A stretch of DNA of 64,000 bases from Massilia eburnea. GTDB taxonomy: Bacteria; Pseudomonadota; Gammaproteobacteria; Burkholderiales; Burkholderiaceae_D. Location: positions 49,495-113,494 of the forward strand of contig NZ_WNKX01000020.1 of the NCBI RefSeq assembly GCF_009720745.1, in the 5' to 3' direction. A model generated the notes under the pieces. The model searched no databases and was not told the DNA's origin. It saw only the letters and a list, made by a program, of their open reading frames with translations. Shown one piece after another: positions 1 to 7,514 of the stretch; positions within the stretch are counted from its first letter, which is position 1; the number at the start of each line of letters is the position of its first letter. A program made the translations under genes and the position numbers.

Positions 1-5
1 TGCCA

Positions 6-377
6 TCAGATATGCTGGTCGATCAGGATTGGATTGCCGTCCGGGTCGACGGTGATGATGTATGCCGGGCCGGTCGTCGATTCGTCGGCGCGCGCGGCCA
101 GCTGGATGCCGTTTTCCTCCAGCTGGCGTTGCAGCTGGCGCACATCGGTAAATCCGGGCACCAGCTGGGCATTGCTGTCCCAGCCCGGATTGAAAGTCAG
201 TGTGTTCTTTTCGATCATGCCCTGGAACAGGCCGATCACCTGCTCGCCATTTTTCATGATCAGCCAGTTCTGCGCGATATCCCCGCCAAATTCCTTGAAA
301 CCCAGCTTGCCGTAAAACTCGCGTGAGGCTTTGATGTCCTTGACGTTGAGGCTGATGGAAAAGACGCCGAGTTGCAT
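6..377 (-). CDS. VOC (glyoxalase-fold) family protein
   Basis: A complete 123-residue protein of the vicinal-oxygen-chelate superfamily. It opens with the typical first strand and helix (GVFSISLNVKDIKASREFYGK) and closes with a second beta-alpha-beta module ending in DPDGNPILIDQ. That shape matches single-domain glyoxalase, dioxygenase or fosfomycin-resistance-like proteins, which usually bind a divalent metal and act as dimers. The substrate cannot be told from sequence. It is divergent from the acetyltransferase gene, with about 80 bases between the two starts. The family call is secure and the function is unknown. Confidence 0.85.
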   Translation of the reverse strand: MQLGVFSISLNVKDIKASREFYGKLGFKEFGGDIAQNWLIMKNGEQVIGLFQGMIEKNTLTFNPGWDSNAQLVPGFTDVRQLQRQLEENGIQLAARADESTTGPAYIITVDPDGNPILIDQHI

Positions 378-457
378 GCCGAACTCCCCAGGGAAAGGAT
401 AGACATTGGGAATCTAACATTTGCTAGAATGAAAATCCACTTTCCGATGAATCAGAC

Positions 458-1009
458 ATGCCCGCCTTCGTCCCCTTCACCCTGTCCGCGCCACGCCTGC
501 AGCTGCGCTTCCTGGCTCCGGCCGACGCACCGGCCCTGTACCGCATGTATTCCGATGCCGAGGCCATGCGCTACTGGAGCAGCGCGCCCTGGGACAGCAT
601 GCAGCAGGCCGATGCCTACCAGGCTGCCGCCCAGGCCGGCTACGAAAGCGGCGAGCTGCTGCGCATGGGGATCGAGGTCGGCGGCGAACTGGCCGGCATC
701 GTCAATTTATATAGTTTCAACCGCCAGAACCGCCGCTGCGACATCGGCTATATGCTGGACCGCGGATTCTGGGGCAAAGGCTATATGCAGGAAGCCATGG
801 CCGCCGTCATCGACTACGCCTTCCGCGTGTTGCGCCTGCACCGCATCGAAGCCGACATCGACCCACGCAACAGCGCCTCGGCCAGGCTGCTGAAGAGCTT
901 GCATTTTGTACACGAAGGCCGGATGCGCGAGCGCTGGATCATTAACGGCGAGATCTGCGACACCGACTTTTTCGGCCTGCTGCGCTCCGACTGGCAGGCC
1001 GCGCGCTAG
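458..1009 (+). CDS. GNAT family N-acetyltransferase, RimJ/RimL-like
   Basis: A 183-residue protein of the RimJ/RimL branch of GNAT acetyltransferases, which move an acetyl group from acetyl-CoA to an amine. The N-terminal LSAPRLQLRFLAPADAPALYRMY segment, the IGYMLDRGFWGKGYMQEA acetyl-CoA-binding turn and the late RIEADIDPRNSASARLLKSL segment are the family pattern. It may modify a protein N-terminus, an amino acid or a toxic amine; nothing nearby narrows this. A TAGAAT element about 35 bases upstream could be its -10 box. No strong ribosome binding site is visible. Confidence 0.9.
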   Translation: MPAFVPFTLSAPRLQLRFLAPADAPALYRMYSDAEAMRYWSSAPWDSMQQADAYQAAAQAGYESGELLRMGIEVGGELAGIVNLYSFNRQNRRCDIGYMLDRGFWGKGYMQEAMAAVIDYAFRVLRLHRIEADIDPRNSASARLLKSLHFVHEGRMRERWIINGEICDTDFFGLLRSDWQAAR

Positions 1010-1124
1010 CAGTTTATCGGCCTCCGCAGCAGGTCATCCACCCCTCTTTGCAGTTCGTCGGATAGGCCGCCAATGTTGCCAGCAACAGGGGTACAGTTGC
1101 ACCATCGAAAACAAGGAGGAAGTG

Positions 1125-1364
1125 ATGAAAACCATCAATAAAAGCGCCAAGGAAACCGTGAAAGAAGTGTGGCAAGCCTTCGTCGGCATCGGCCGCCACT
1201 TTGTGCGCACCCTGGACCACATGTCCTGGCCGGCAATCATCGCCATGTGCATCATGGTCGCCCTGTTCCTGACCATCCTGCCGCTGGTGATCACCCTGTT
1301 CATCGGCGTGCTGATCGCCAAGCTGGCCATCAACGTATTCGCAGACAAGAAACAACATGGCTAA
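1125..1364 (+). CDS. Small membrane protein upstream of the LytS-type kinase
   Basis: A 79-residue protein with a basic N-terminal half and about 40 hydrophobic residues (from roughly residue 33 to 72), enough for two closely packed membrane helices, then a charged tail DKKQHG. The start is set by an AAGGAGGAAGTG ribosome binding site just before ATG 1125. Its last codons overlap the kinase start by 8 bases (ATGGCTAA), which implies translational coupling. It may be an accessory or sensor subunit of the kinase, but that is inferred only from the overlap; no named family was recognised. Confidence 0.8.
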   Translation: MKTINKSAKETVKEVWQAFVGIGRHFVRTLDHMSWPAIIAMCIMVALFLTILPLVITLFIGVLIAKLAINVFADKKQHG

Positions 1365-2253
1365 TCGTGCACGCGGCGTGCTCTCCTTCGTTGGCGAAAT
1401 CGGCGAAACCGCCAGCGCCATGTGGTGGAGCTTTTTCGACTGGCTGGCCCAGGTGCCGTTGCGCCAGCTGGTCGTCACCTGGGTCCTGGCGTTCCTGCTG
1501 GCGGCAACGCCGGCTTTGCACCCGGAGCAGGCTGCGTTCTTTGTGCTGTTGTCGGCAGGGTTGAAGATCCTGGCCGGCGGCAAGCGCAAGGCGGAAATTG
1601 AAGCACGTGAAGCGGCAGTAGAAGCAGGCAACGAAAGCCTGGAACGGCGCCTGGTGGAAGCCCAGATGTCGGCCCTGCAGGCGCAAGTCGAGCCGCACTT
1701 CCTGTTCAACACCCTGGCCCTGATCGGCCAGCTGATCGAAACCGACCCGCCGGAAGCGGCCAAGATCCACACCCACCTGATCGAATACCTGCGCGCCACC
1801 CTGCCCCAGATGCGCTCGCGCGGCAACGGCACGCTGGGCCGCCAGATCCAGATGGCGCGCTCCTACCTCGCCATCATGCAGGCGCGCATGAAGTCGCGCC
1901 TGGCCGTCTCGCTGGACGTGCCGCCCGAGCTGGAAAGCGCCACCTTCCCGCCGATGATGCTGCAGATCCTGATCGAAAACTCGATCAAGCACGGCCTCGA
2001 GCCCAAGGTGGAAGGCGGCCGCATCGATATCCGCGCCAGCGTCAGCGGCAGCGTGCTGCAGGTCGACGTGCAGGACGACGGCGTCGGCTTCAACGCCTAT
2101 GCCGGCGACGGCGTGGGCCTGACCAATGTGCGCGAACGCCTCAAGCTGATGTACGGCACGCGCGCCCAGCTGCTGATCGAGCAGCCCATGGATGGCGGCT
2201 GCCGCGCCTCCATCTGCATCCCGTTTGCACCGGATATTTTCGCCAAGCCATAA
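1357..2253 (+). CDS. LytS/AlgZ-type sensor histidine kinase
   Basis: A 298-residue membrane histidine kinase of the LytS/AlgZ (HPK8) class. Two hydrophobic segments lie between about residues 25 and 70. A short helical linker leads to the His_kinase motif QVEPHFLFNTL, whose His114 is the predicted phosphorylation site. The ATPase domain follows, with N box ENSIKHGL and G box DDGVGF. It should phosphorylate the LytTR response regulator encoded 3 bases downstream. Kinases of this class have no separate DHp/HAMP layout, as here. The signal sensed is unknown. Confidence 0.93.
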   Translation: MANRARGVLSFVGEIGETASAMWWSFFDWLAQVPLRQLVVTWVLAFLLAATPALHPEQAAFFVLLSAGLKILAGGKRKAEIEAREAAVEAGNESLERRLVEAQMSALQAQVEPHFLFNTLALIGQLIETDPPEAAKIHTHLIEYLRATLPQMRSRGNGTLGRQIQMARSYLAIMQARMKSRLAVSLDVPPELESATFPPMMLQILIENSIKHGLEPKVEGGRIDIRASVSGSVLQVDVQDDGVGFNAYAGDGVGLTNVRERLKLMYGTRAQLLIEQPMDGGCRASICIPFAPDIFAKP

Positions 2254-2256
2254 ATC

Positions 2257-3036
2257 ATGACCCAGCCCACAGCCACCGCCATCATCGCCGACGATGAAGA
2301 ACCGATGCGCGACATGCTGCGCAAGCGCCTGCAGGAAGCCTGGCCCGAGCTGGACATCGTGGCCGAAGCGGCCAACGGCATCGAAGCCATCGCCCTCGCC
2401 GGCCAGCACCAGCCCGACATCGTCTTCCTCGATATCCGCATGCCCGGCCTGACCGGCATCGAGGCGGCGCGCATGCTGTTCAACCGCTGCCATATCGTCT
2501 TCATCACCGCCTACGACCAGTACGCGATTGAAGCCTTCGAACAGGGCGCGCTCGATTACCTGCTGAAGCCGGTCAACCTGGAGCGCCTGAAAACCGCTTG
2601 CGGCCGCCTGCAGTCGCGCCTGGGCAAGGCGCCCAGCAATATCGAACGCCAGCTGACCCAGCTGCTGCAGCAGACCGGCCGCAGCCCGGCCGGCGCCGCG
2701 CCGCAGGCCGAGTACCTGCACTGGATCCAGGCCCAGGTCGGCAACAGCCTGCGCATGATCTCGACCAAGGAAGTGTTGTTCTTTCGCGCCGATGAAAAAT
2801 ATACGCGCGTGCAGACGGCACAGGGCGAATTCCTTATCCGCAAGACTTTGAAAGAGCTGGAAGATGAGCTGGATCCAAACGAATTCTGGCGCATCCACCG
2901 CTCCACCCTCGTGCGCGTCGACGCGATCAGCGAAGTGACGCGCGACCTGCGCGGCCGCCAGATGGTCCGCGTGCGCAATTCACCGGAAGAACTCGAAGTC
3001 AGCCGCGGCAACACCCATTTATTCCAGCAAATGTAG
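2257..3036 (+). CDS. LytTR-family response regulator (AlgR/LytR type)
   Basis: A 259-residue response regulator. The receiver domain (about 1-125) has the acidic pair DDEEP, phosphoacceptor Asp59 in FLDIRMPG, and the conserved Lys in LLKPVN. The C-terminal half (about 150-257) is a LytTR DNA-binding domain: EVLFFRADEKYTRV, then FWRIHRSTLVRVDAI. LytTR domains bind tandem half-sites and typically control cell-surface, virulence or transport genes. It forms an operon with the kinase (3-base gap). Its targets cannot be seen here. Confidence 0.94.
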   Translation: MTQPTATAIIADDEEPMRDMLRKRLQEAWPELDIVAEAANGIEAIALAGQHQPDIVFLDIRMPGLTGIEAARMLFNRCHIVFITAYDQYAIEAFEQGALDYLLKPVNLERLKTACGRLQSRLGKAPSNIERQLTQLLQQTGRSPAGAAPQAEYLHWIQAQVGNSLRMISTKEVLFFRADEKYTRVQTAQGEFLIRKTLKELEDELDPNEFWRIHRSTLVRVDAISEVTRDLRGRQMVRVRNSPEELEVSRGNTHLFQQM

Positions 3037-3114
3037 GGCTCCAGCGTCCGCTTGCTCCCCGTACGGTGCTAGTCTATATTGTCCTTTCCATGCTGCGTTT
3101 TCAGGGAGAGAACG

Positions 3115-3540
3115 ATGACGATTCCAAAGGCTACGCGCGCGACCATCATGCCTTGCCTGCGTTACCGCGACGCGCCCGCCGCGATTGACTGGCTCTGTAA
3201 AACCTTGGGTTTCAAGGCCGCCCTGGTGGTCCCCAACGAAGACGGCACCATCGCCCACGCCCAGCTTTCCTATGGCAACGGCATGATCATGCTAAGCTCC
3301 ATTTTTGATACCGAGTACGGCCGCCTGTTGAAGCAGCCCGCCCAGGTAGGCATGGCGGTCACGCAAAGCGCCTACCTGGTGGTCAACGACGCCGACGAAG
3401 TGCACGCGCGCTGCGTGCGGGCCGGGGCGCCAATCGAGATGCCCTTGCAGGATGAAGATTACGGCGGCCGTGGCTTCACCTGCCGCGATCCCGAGGGGCA
3501 TGTGTGGAGCATCGGCACTTACGATCCCTGGGAGCACTGA
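3115..3540 (+). CDS. VOC family protein (glyoxalase/bleomycin-resistance type)
   Basis: A 141-residue glyoxalase-fold protein. ATG 3115 is chosen because CAGGGAGAGAACG gives a Shine-Dalgarno at the right distance; an upstream in-frame ATG at 3079 would add a non-homologous tail. The sequence begins TIMPCLRYRDAPAAIDWLCK and ends GRGFTCRDPEGHVWSIGTYDPW, typical of the PhnB/bleomycin-resistance branch. Its stop shares a base with the next gene's ATG, so the three genes up to 4319 are probably co-translated. The substrate is unknown. Confidence 0.88.
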   Translation: MTIPKATRATIMPCLRYRDAPAAIDWLCKTLGFKAALVVPNEDGTIAHAQLSYGNGMIMLSSIFDTEYGRLLKQPAQVGMAVTQSAYLVVNDADEVHARCVRAGAPIEMPLQDEDYGGRGFTCRDPEGHVWSIGTYDPWEH

Positions 3541-3938
3541 TGGGACGCACTGTTCACTTTGAAATCCATGCCAGCGCGCCGAAAGCCCTGATCGACTTTT
3601 ACGGCAAAATGTTCGACTGGAGCTTTTCCAAATGGGAAGGCGGCGAGTACTGGCTGGTCGGCACCGGCGAGGTGGGCGCGCCCGGCATCAATGGCGGCCT
3701 GCTGCCGCGCCGTGGACCGCGCCCCGAGGAAGGAGCCTCCGTCAACGCCTTCGTCTGCACCGTCGACGTGGAAGACCTCGACAAATCACTGGCGCAGCTG
3801 AAGGAACTCAAAGGCACCGTTGCCGTGCCGCGCATGCCGATCCCGGGCGTGGGCTGGCTGGCCTATGCCAAGGACCCGGACGGCAATATCTTCGGCATGA
3901 TGCAGACCGATGCCAGCGCCTCCTTCGAAGGAGCCTGA
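3540..3938 (+). CDS. VOC family protein
   Basis: A 132-residue glyoxalase-fold protein beginning MGRTVHFEIHASAPKALIDFYGKMFDW, which is the opening of the VOC enzyme group often annotated as glyoxalase/extradiol-dioxygenase-like. The second half ends with PGVGWLAYAKDPDGNIFGMMQ. The ATG overlaps the previous gene's TGA by one base. It is distinct in sequence from the upstream VOC protein, so the two may be a heteromeric pair or act on related substrates; this is inference from adjacency. Confidence 0.88.
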   Translation: MGRTVHFEIHASAPKALIDFYGKMFDWSFSKWEGGEYWLVGTGEVGAPGINGGLLPRRGPRPEEGASVNAFVCTVDVEDLDKSLAQLKELKGTVAVPRMPIPGVGWLAYAKDPDGNIFGMMQTDASASFEGA

Positions 3939-4319
3939 ATGAGCGACGAACAGGCCATCCGCGACCTGGTCGCCGAGTGGACGCGCGCCACCCTGGCCGC
4001 CGAGGTCGAGCGCATCCTGCCCTTGATGACGGAAGACGTTGAATTCTACGTGCCCGGGCAGCCCATCATGCGCGGCCGTGACGCTTTCGAGAAAGGCGTG
4101 CGCGCCGTGCTGGCCTCCCATCGCGTTGCATCGCATGCCGACGTGCAGCAGGTGGAAGTCAGCGGCAGCCTGGCGTATTGCACCACCCGGCTGCAGGTGG
4201 AGATCACGCCGCTGGCGGGCGGCGCGACCATGCGCAAGGAAGGCCATGTGCTGTCGGTTTACCGCAAGAACGTCGCCGGCAGCTGGCAGCTGGCGCGCGA
4301 CGCCAATATGCTCAGCTGA
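3939..4319 (+). CDS. NTF2-like protein, SgcJ/EcaC (DUF4440) type
   Basis: A 126-residue protein starting one base after the previous stop. The pattern EQAIRDLVAEWTRATLAAEVERILPLMTEDVEFYVPGQP, with a final strand ending WQLARDANML, is that of the YybH/SgcJ/EcaC group of NTF2-fold proteins, small cone-shaped domains that bind or isomerise hydrophobic ligands. No catalytic assignment is possible. Its end overlaps the convergent deaminase gene by 8 bases. Confidence 0.85.
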   Translation: MSDEQAIRDLVAEWTRATLAAEVERILPLMTEDVEFYVPGQPIMRGRDAFEKGVRAVLASHRVASHADVQQVEVSGSLAYCTTRLQVEITPLAGGATMRKEGHVLSVYRKNVAGSWQLARDANMLS

Positions 4320-5526
4320 GCGCTGCCACCAGGGCCGCGTCCGCAACCTGGGCCGGGCGGATCTTGATCAGGTTGCGGTACAGCGGCGGCAGGTGGCTGC
4401 AGATGTCGTGCAGCGCCTGTTCCGGCATCGCGGCGCGCACGTACTGGAACTGCGCCGGATTATTCAGCGGCAGCGCCCCTTCCATCGTCGAACCGTAAGC
4501 GCCCAGCGCCATGAAACTCAGCGCGCTGGCATCCGGCCCGTGCGCGAAAACAAACGTGCCGTCTTTCGGGTGCCCCAGATAATGGCGCACTTCCGCCTGG
4601 GTCGCCGCATCGGCGCCTTCCATCAGCTTGTAGCGCAGCTGGGCATAAGCCCGCGTGCACTCCATGAACGCCGTGCGGATGGCGGACGTCTGCTGGCGGC
4701 CGTGGCAGCACAGCAGCAAGTTGCCGAAGGAGTCCAGCAGCGCCACCGCATCGCCATTCCCGCCGTGCGCCTTGTCGCGCGCCATCGCCTGCTGCAGGTA
4801 TGGCGCCAGGCCGGCATCCGGCGTGCGCGGCGCGCAGCGGTAAGTCAGCGCATCGGGAAAGGCGCGCTTCAGGGCGCGCACGATGAAGTGGTCATCCGGC
4901 AGCGCGGCAGGGTCTTTCAGTTCCTGCTGCGGCGGATCGATATTGAACAGGTCCATCACGGTGGCCGATGTGGCCTCGAACACCAGCGAGCATAAGGCTT
5001 GCGTCGGCTCGGAGATGGTTTTGCCGATGAAGAAAGGCTTGGGCGCAGCCCCTGCCCCGCGCCGCGAATACGAGGAAGTGCCCAGCACCGCCGGATACGA
5101 GAAGGTCTTTTCCGCTTGCGGGCGCAGCGCGGCCGGCAGCGACGGGAAGAAGGCGGAACCGTTGTAGTTGATGCCGGCCTTGCCGTCCGGCGCCGCCACG
5201 ACCACGTTGAAACCGGCGGCCAGGATCGCGCCCGTGCACATGCAGCACGGGTCGAGCGAAGTGACGATGGTGCATTCTTCAGGCGGCGGCAATTCGCGGC
5301 CCTTGGCGCGTTCGGCGAAGTACCAGTCGATCAACTGGCGCTCGCTGTGCGCCGTGGGGTCGTAAATCAGGCCCAGCTTGATGACGTTGTTGTGCAGCGC
5401 CTTGAGCACGGTGCCGCTGGCGTCGAGCAGGACGCCGCCGACACCGAAGGTGCCCTGGCTTTTTGCTGCAATCGCTTCGGACGCCGCCATGGCGACCGCT
5501 GTTTGAACGTCAATGGCCTTCTTCAC
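4312..5526 (-). CDS. Two-domain deaminase-fold protein, last gene of the deo operon
   Basis: A protein of about 404 residues. The N-terminal half is a zinc deaminase of the cytidine/guanine deaminase superfamily: zinc ligand and acid in HSE (His60, Glu62) and PCCMC (Cys94, Cys97). The C-terminal half repeats the fold (DAVALLDSFGNLLLCCHG, then TAFMECTRAY) but lacks the HxE and PCxxC residues, so it is probably inactive. A GTG at 5526 is preferred; the longer ATG at 5559 would run 23 bases into cdd. It follows cdd by 10 bases. A nucleoside or nucleobase substrate is likely from context; the exact one is unknown. Confidence 0.8.
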   Translation of the reverse strand: MKKAIDVQTAVAMAASEAIAAKSQGTFGVGGVLLDASGTVLKALHNNVIKLGLIYDPTAHSERQLIDWYFAERAKGRELPPPEECTIVTSLDPCCMCTGAILAAGFNVVVAAPDGKAGINYNGSAFFPSLPAALRPQAEKTFSYPAVLGTSSYSRRGAGAAPKPFFIGKTISEPTQALCSLVFEATSATVMDLFNIDPPQQELKDPAALPDDHFIVRALKRAFPDALTYRCAPRTPDAGLAPYLQQAMARDKAHGGNGDAVALLDSFGNLLLCCHGRQQTSAIRTAFMECTRAYAQLRYKLMEGADAATQAEVRHYLGHPKDGTFVFAHGPDASALSFMALGAYGSTMEGALPLNNPAQFQYVRAAMPEQALHDICSHLPPLYRNLIKIRPAQVADAALVAALS

Positions 5527-5536
5527 GCTTGCTTCT

Positions 5537-5941
5537 TTACTTCTTGAGGTCCCAGCCACCGAAGGCTTCCGGCAGCAATTCTGCCGCAGTTGTTTCGCGC
5601 GTGTCGCCCTTCAGGTTGGCCAGCACCACGGGCAGCTGGTTGCCGCCCAACTCCAGCGTTACCTGGCGGCAGGCGCCGCACGGGGCGATCGGCTTGTCGG
5701 TCTCGCCGACGACGGCCAGCTTGTCGAAGTCGCCCGGCTTGTAGCCTTGCGCTATCGCGCTGAAGAAGGCGGTGCGCTCGGCGCAGTTGCACAGGCCATA
5801 GCTGGCGTTTTCCACGTTACAGCCGTGGAAGATCTTGCCGTCCTTCGCCAGCAGCGCTGCGCCGACTTTGAAGTTCGAGTACGGCGTGTAGGCTTTCAGG
5901 CGCGCGGCCTTGGCTTCTTCGATCAGTTTTTCGTTGCTCAT
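5537..5941 (-). CDS. cdd: Cytidine deaminase
   Basis: A 134-residue homotetrameric-type cytidine deaminase, converting cytidine and deoxycytidine to uridine and deoxyuridine. Zinc and catalytic residues are visible: NCAERTAFF (Cys and Glu) and PCGACRQ (two Cys). The length matches the short tetrameric class. A GGAGAATGC ribosome binding site precedes ATG 5941. It lies downstream of deoA, separated by a palindromic repeat, and its products feed the phosphorolytic enzymes of the same operon. Confidence 0.96.
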   Translation of the reverse strand: MSNEKLIEEAKAARLKAYTPYSNFKVGAALLAKDGKIFHGCNVENASYGLCNCAERTAFFSAIAQGYKPGDFDKLAVVGETDKPIAPCGACRQVTLELGGNQLPVVLANLKGDTRETTAAELLPEAFGGWDLKK

Positions 5942-5950
5942 GCATTCTCC

Positions 5951-6062
5951 AAACCCGGTAAACCTGGGTCAGACCCAAGGGTCAGACCCGCGGTATGCCG
6001 GAGCCACGGACTGCGGATATGGCGGGTCCGATCCTTGGGTCGTACCCGGGTTTACGGGTTTA
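5951..6062. repeat. Palindromic repeat A between deoA and cdd
   Basis: An imperfect inverted repeat with arms of about 40 bases (5951-5990 and 6023-6062). The left arm starts AAACCCGGTAAACC and carries GGGTCAGACCC twice in tandem; the right arm is the diverged mirror image. The deoA stop codon (TTA on the plus strand, 6060-6062) falls inside the outer edge of the right arm. The left arm is nearly identical to that of the repeat at 7409-7508. It fills almost the whole gap between the two genes. Confidence 0.85.
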
Positions 6063-7382
6063 AGGCCGGATAGTACGGTACACAATCGGATTGGCAGCAG
6101 GCGCCGCATCCGCAATAGTGTATGCCGCCTGCACCTCGCGCACCGCCTGCTCCGCAGCAGCCTGCGTGCGCGCATGCACCATGGCCAGCGGCTGGCCGGC
6201 CTGCAAAGGCTGCCCCAGCTCCGCCAAGTCAGTCAAACCGACAGCAAAATCAATCGCGTCGGTCGGACGCCGGCGCCCGCCGCCCAGCGACACCACCGCC
6301 AGCCCGATCTCGCGGCAAACAGTCGAAGCAGCATACCCCGCACGCGGCGCCGGAACCGGCACCACGATCGGCGCGCGCTCCAGGTGCCGATCCATATTCT
6401 CCACCAGGTCCGCCGGCCCGCCAAGCGCCTTCACCATGCGCGCAAAGCGCTCTGCCGCTTCGCCCGAATCCAGGGCATGCTGCAGCTTGACGCGCGCCTC
6501 GGCCTCGCTGGCGGCCAGCTTGCCCAGCACCAGCATCTCGGCACACAGCGCCATGGTCACTTCATGCAGGCGAGCAGGACGGAATTTGCCGGTCAGGTAA
6601 TCGATTGCGCCGCGCACTTCCAGCGCGTTGCCGGCCCACGGCGACAGCGATTCGTTCATGTCCGTCAGCAGGGCCGACGTCAGGGTGCCCGCGCCATTAC
6701 CCACCTTGACGATCGATTCGGCCAGCTCAACCGATTTCTCGTAGCTTGGCATGAAGGCGCCGGAACCAACCTTCACGTCCATCGCCAGCACGTCCAGGCC
6801 CGCCGCCAGTTTCTTCGACAGGATGGAGCCGGTGATCATGGCCACCGACTCCACGGTCGCGGTGACGTCGCGGATCGAGTAGAAGCGCTTGTCCGACGGC
6901 GCCAGCGACGCCGTCTGGCCGATGATGGCCACCCCGACGTCCTTCACCACTTCGCGGAACTTGTCGTTGGTCGGGACGGTGGAGTAGCCGGGGATGGAAT
7001 CGAACTTGTCCAGCGTGCCGCCAGTGTGGCCCAGGCCGCGGCCCGAGATCATCGGGACGAAGCCGCCGCAGGCCGCGATCATCGGGCCCAGCATCAGGGA
7101 CACCACGTCGCCGACGCCGCCGGTGGAGTGCTTGTCCATCACCGGGCCGGGCAGGTTCAGGGACTTCCAGTCCAGCACTTCGCCGGAATCGCGCATGGCC
7201 AGGGTGAACGCCACGCGTTCGTCCATGGACATGTCGTTGAAGAAGACTGCCATCGCCAGCGCGGCGATCTGGCCTTCGCTGACGCTGTTGTCGGTGATGC
7301 CTTTGACGAAGAATTGGATTTCTTCTTTCGACAGCACGCCACCGTCGCGTTTTTTACGGATGATTTCCTGGGGGAGGAACAT
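6060..7382 (-). CDS. deoA: Thymidine phosphorylase
   Basis: A 440-residue pyrimidine nucleoside phosphorylase, splitting thymidine or deoxyuridine with phosphate into base and 2-deoxyribose 1-phosphate. The signature DKHSTGGVGDVVSL (phosphate loop) and a preceding all-alpha domain are intact. Length and end-to-end similarity match DeoA. The ribosome binding site is a weak purine run (AAAAGAGAAAA). It lies between two palindromic repeats, downstream of the ALDH16 gene. The sugar product would pass to DeoB and DeoC. Confidence 0.97.
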   Translation of the reverse strand: MFLPQEIIRKKRDGGVLSKEEIQFFVKGITDNSVSEGQIAALAMAVFFNDMSMDERVAFTLAMRDSGEVLDWKSLNLPGPVMDKHSTGGVGDVVSLMLGPMIAACGGFVPMISGRGLGHTGGTLDKFDSIPGYSTVPTNDKFREVVKDVGVAIIGQTASLAPSDKRFYSIRDVTATVESVAMITGSILSKKLAAGLDVLAMDVKVGSGAFMPSYEKSVELAESIVKVGNGAGTLTSALLTDMNESLSPWAGNALEVRGAIDYLTGKFRPARLHEVTMALCAEMLVLGKLAASEAEARVKLQHALDSGEAAERFARMVKALGGPADLVENMDRHLERAPIVVPVPAPRAGYAASTVCREIGLAVVSLGGGRRRPTDAIDFAVGLTDLAELGQPLQAGQPLAMVHARTQAAAEQAVREVQAAYTIADAAPAANPIVYRTIRP

Positions 7383-7408
7383 TTTTTTCTCTTTTCTTTT
7401 TTACTTCC

Positions 7409-7508
7409 AACCCGGTAAACCTGGGTCTGACCCAAGGGTCAGACCCTGCCAGCGCATCGTGCAGTGGATGGGTCCGACCCTTGGGTCGTACCCAGGTTTA
7501 CCGGGTTT
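7409..7508. repeat. Palindromic repeat B between the ALDH16 gene and deoA
   Basis: An inverted repeat with arms 7409-7446 and 7470-7508, about 35 of 38 positions complementary, around a 23-base centre. Arms start AACCCGGTAAACCTGGGTC and contain two successive GGGTC-type mini-palindromes. It belongs to the same family as the repeats at 5951-6062 and 53769-53822. It sits 6 bases past the aldehyde dehydrogenase stop and just upstream of the poly-pyrimidine stretch preceding deoA. Confidence 0.88.
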
Positions 7509-7514
7509 AGCGGT

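Noticed and set aside
5951..7508. Repeats A and B as part of a CRISPR array
   Set aside because: They are two long inverted repeats more than a kilobase apart with a gene between; there are no regular short direct repeats or spacers, and no cas genes.
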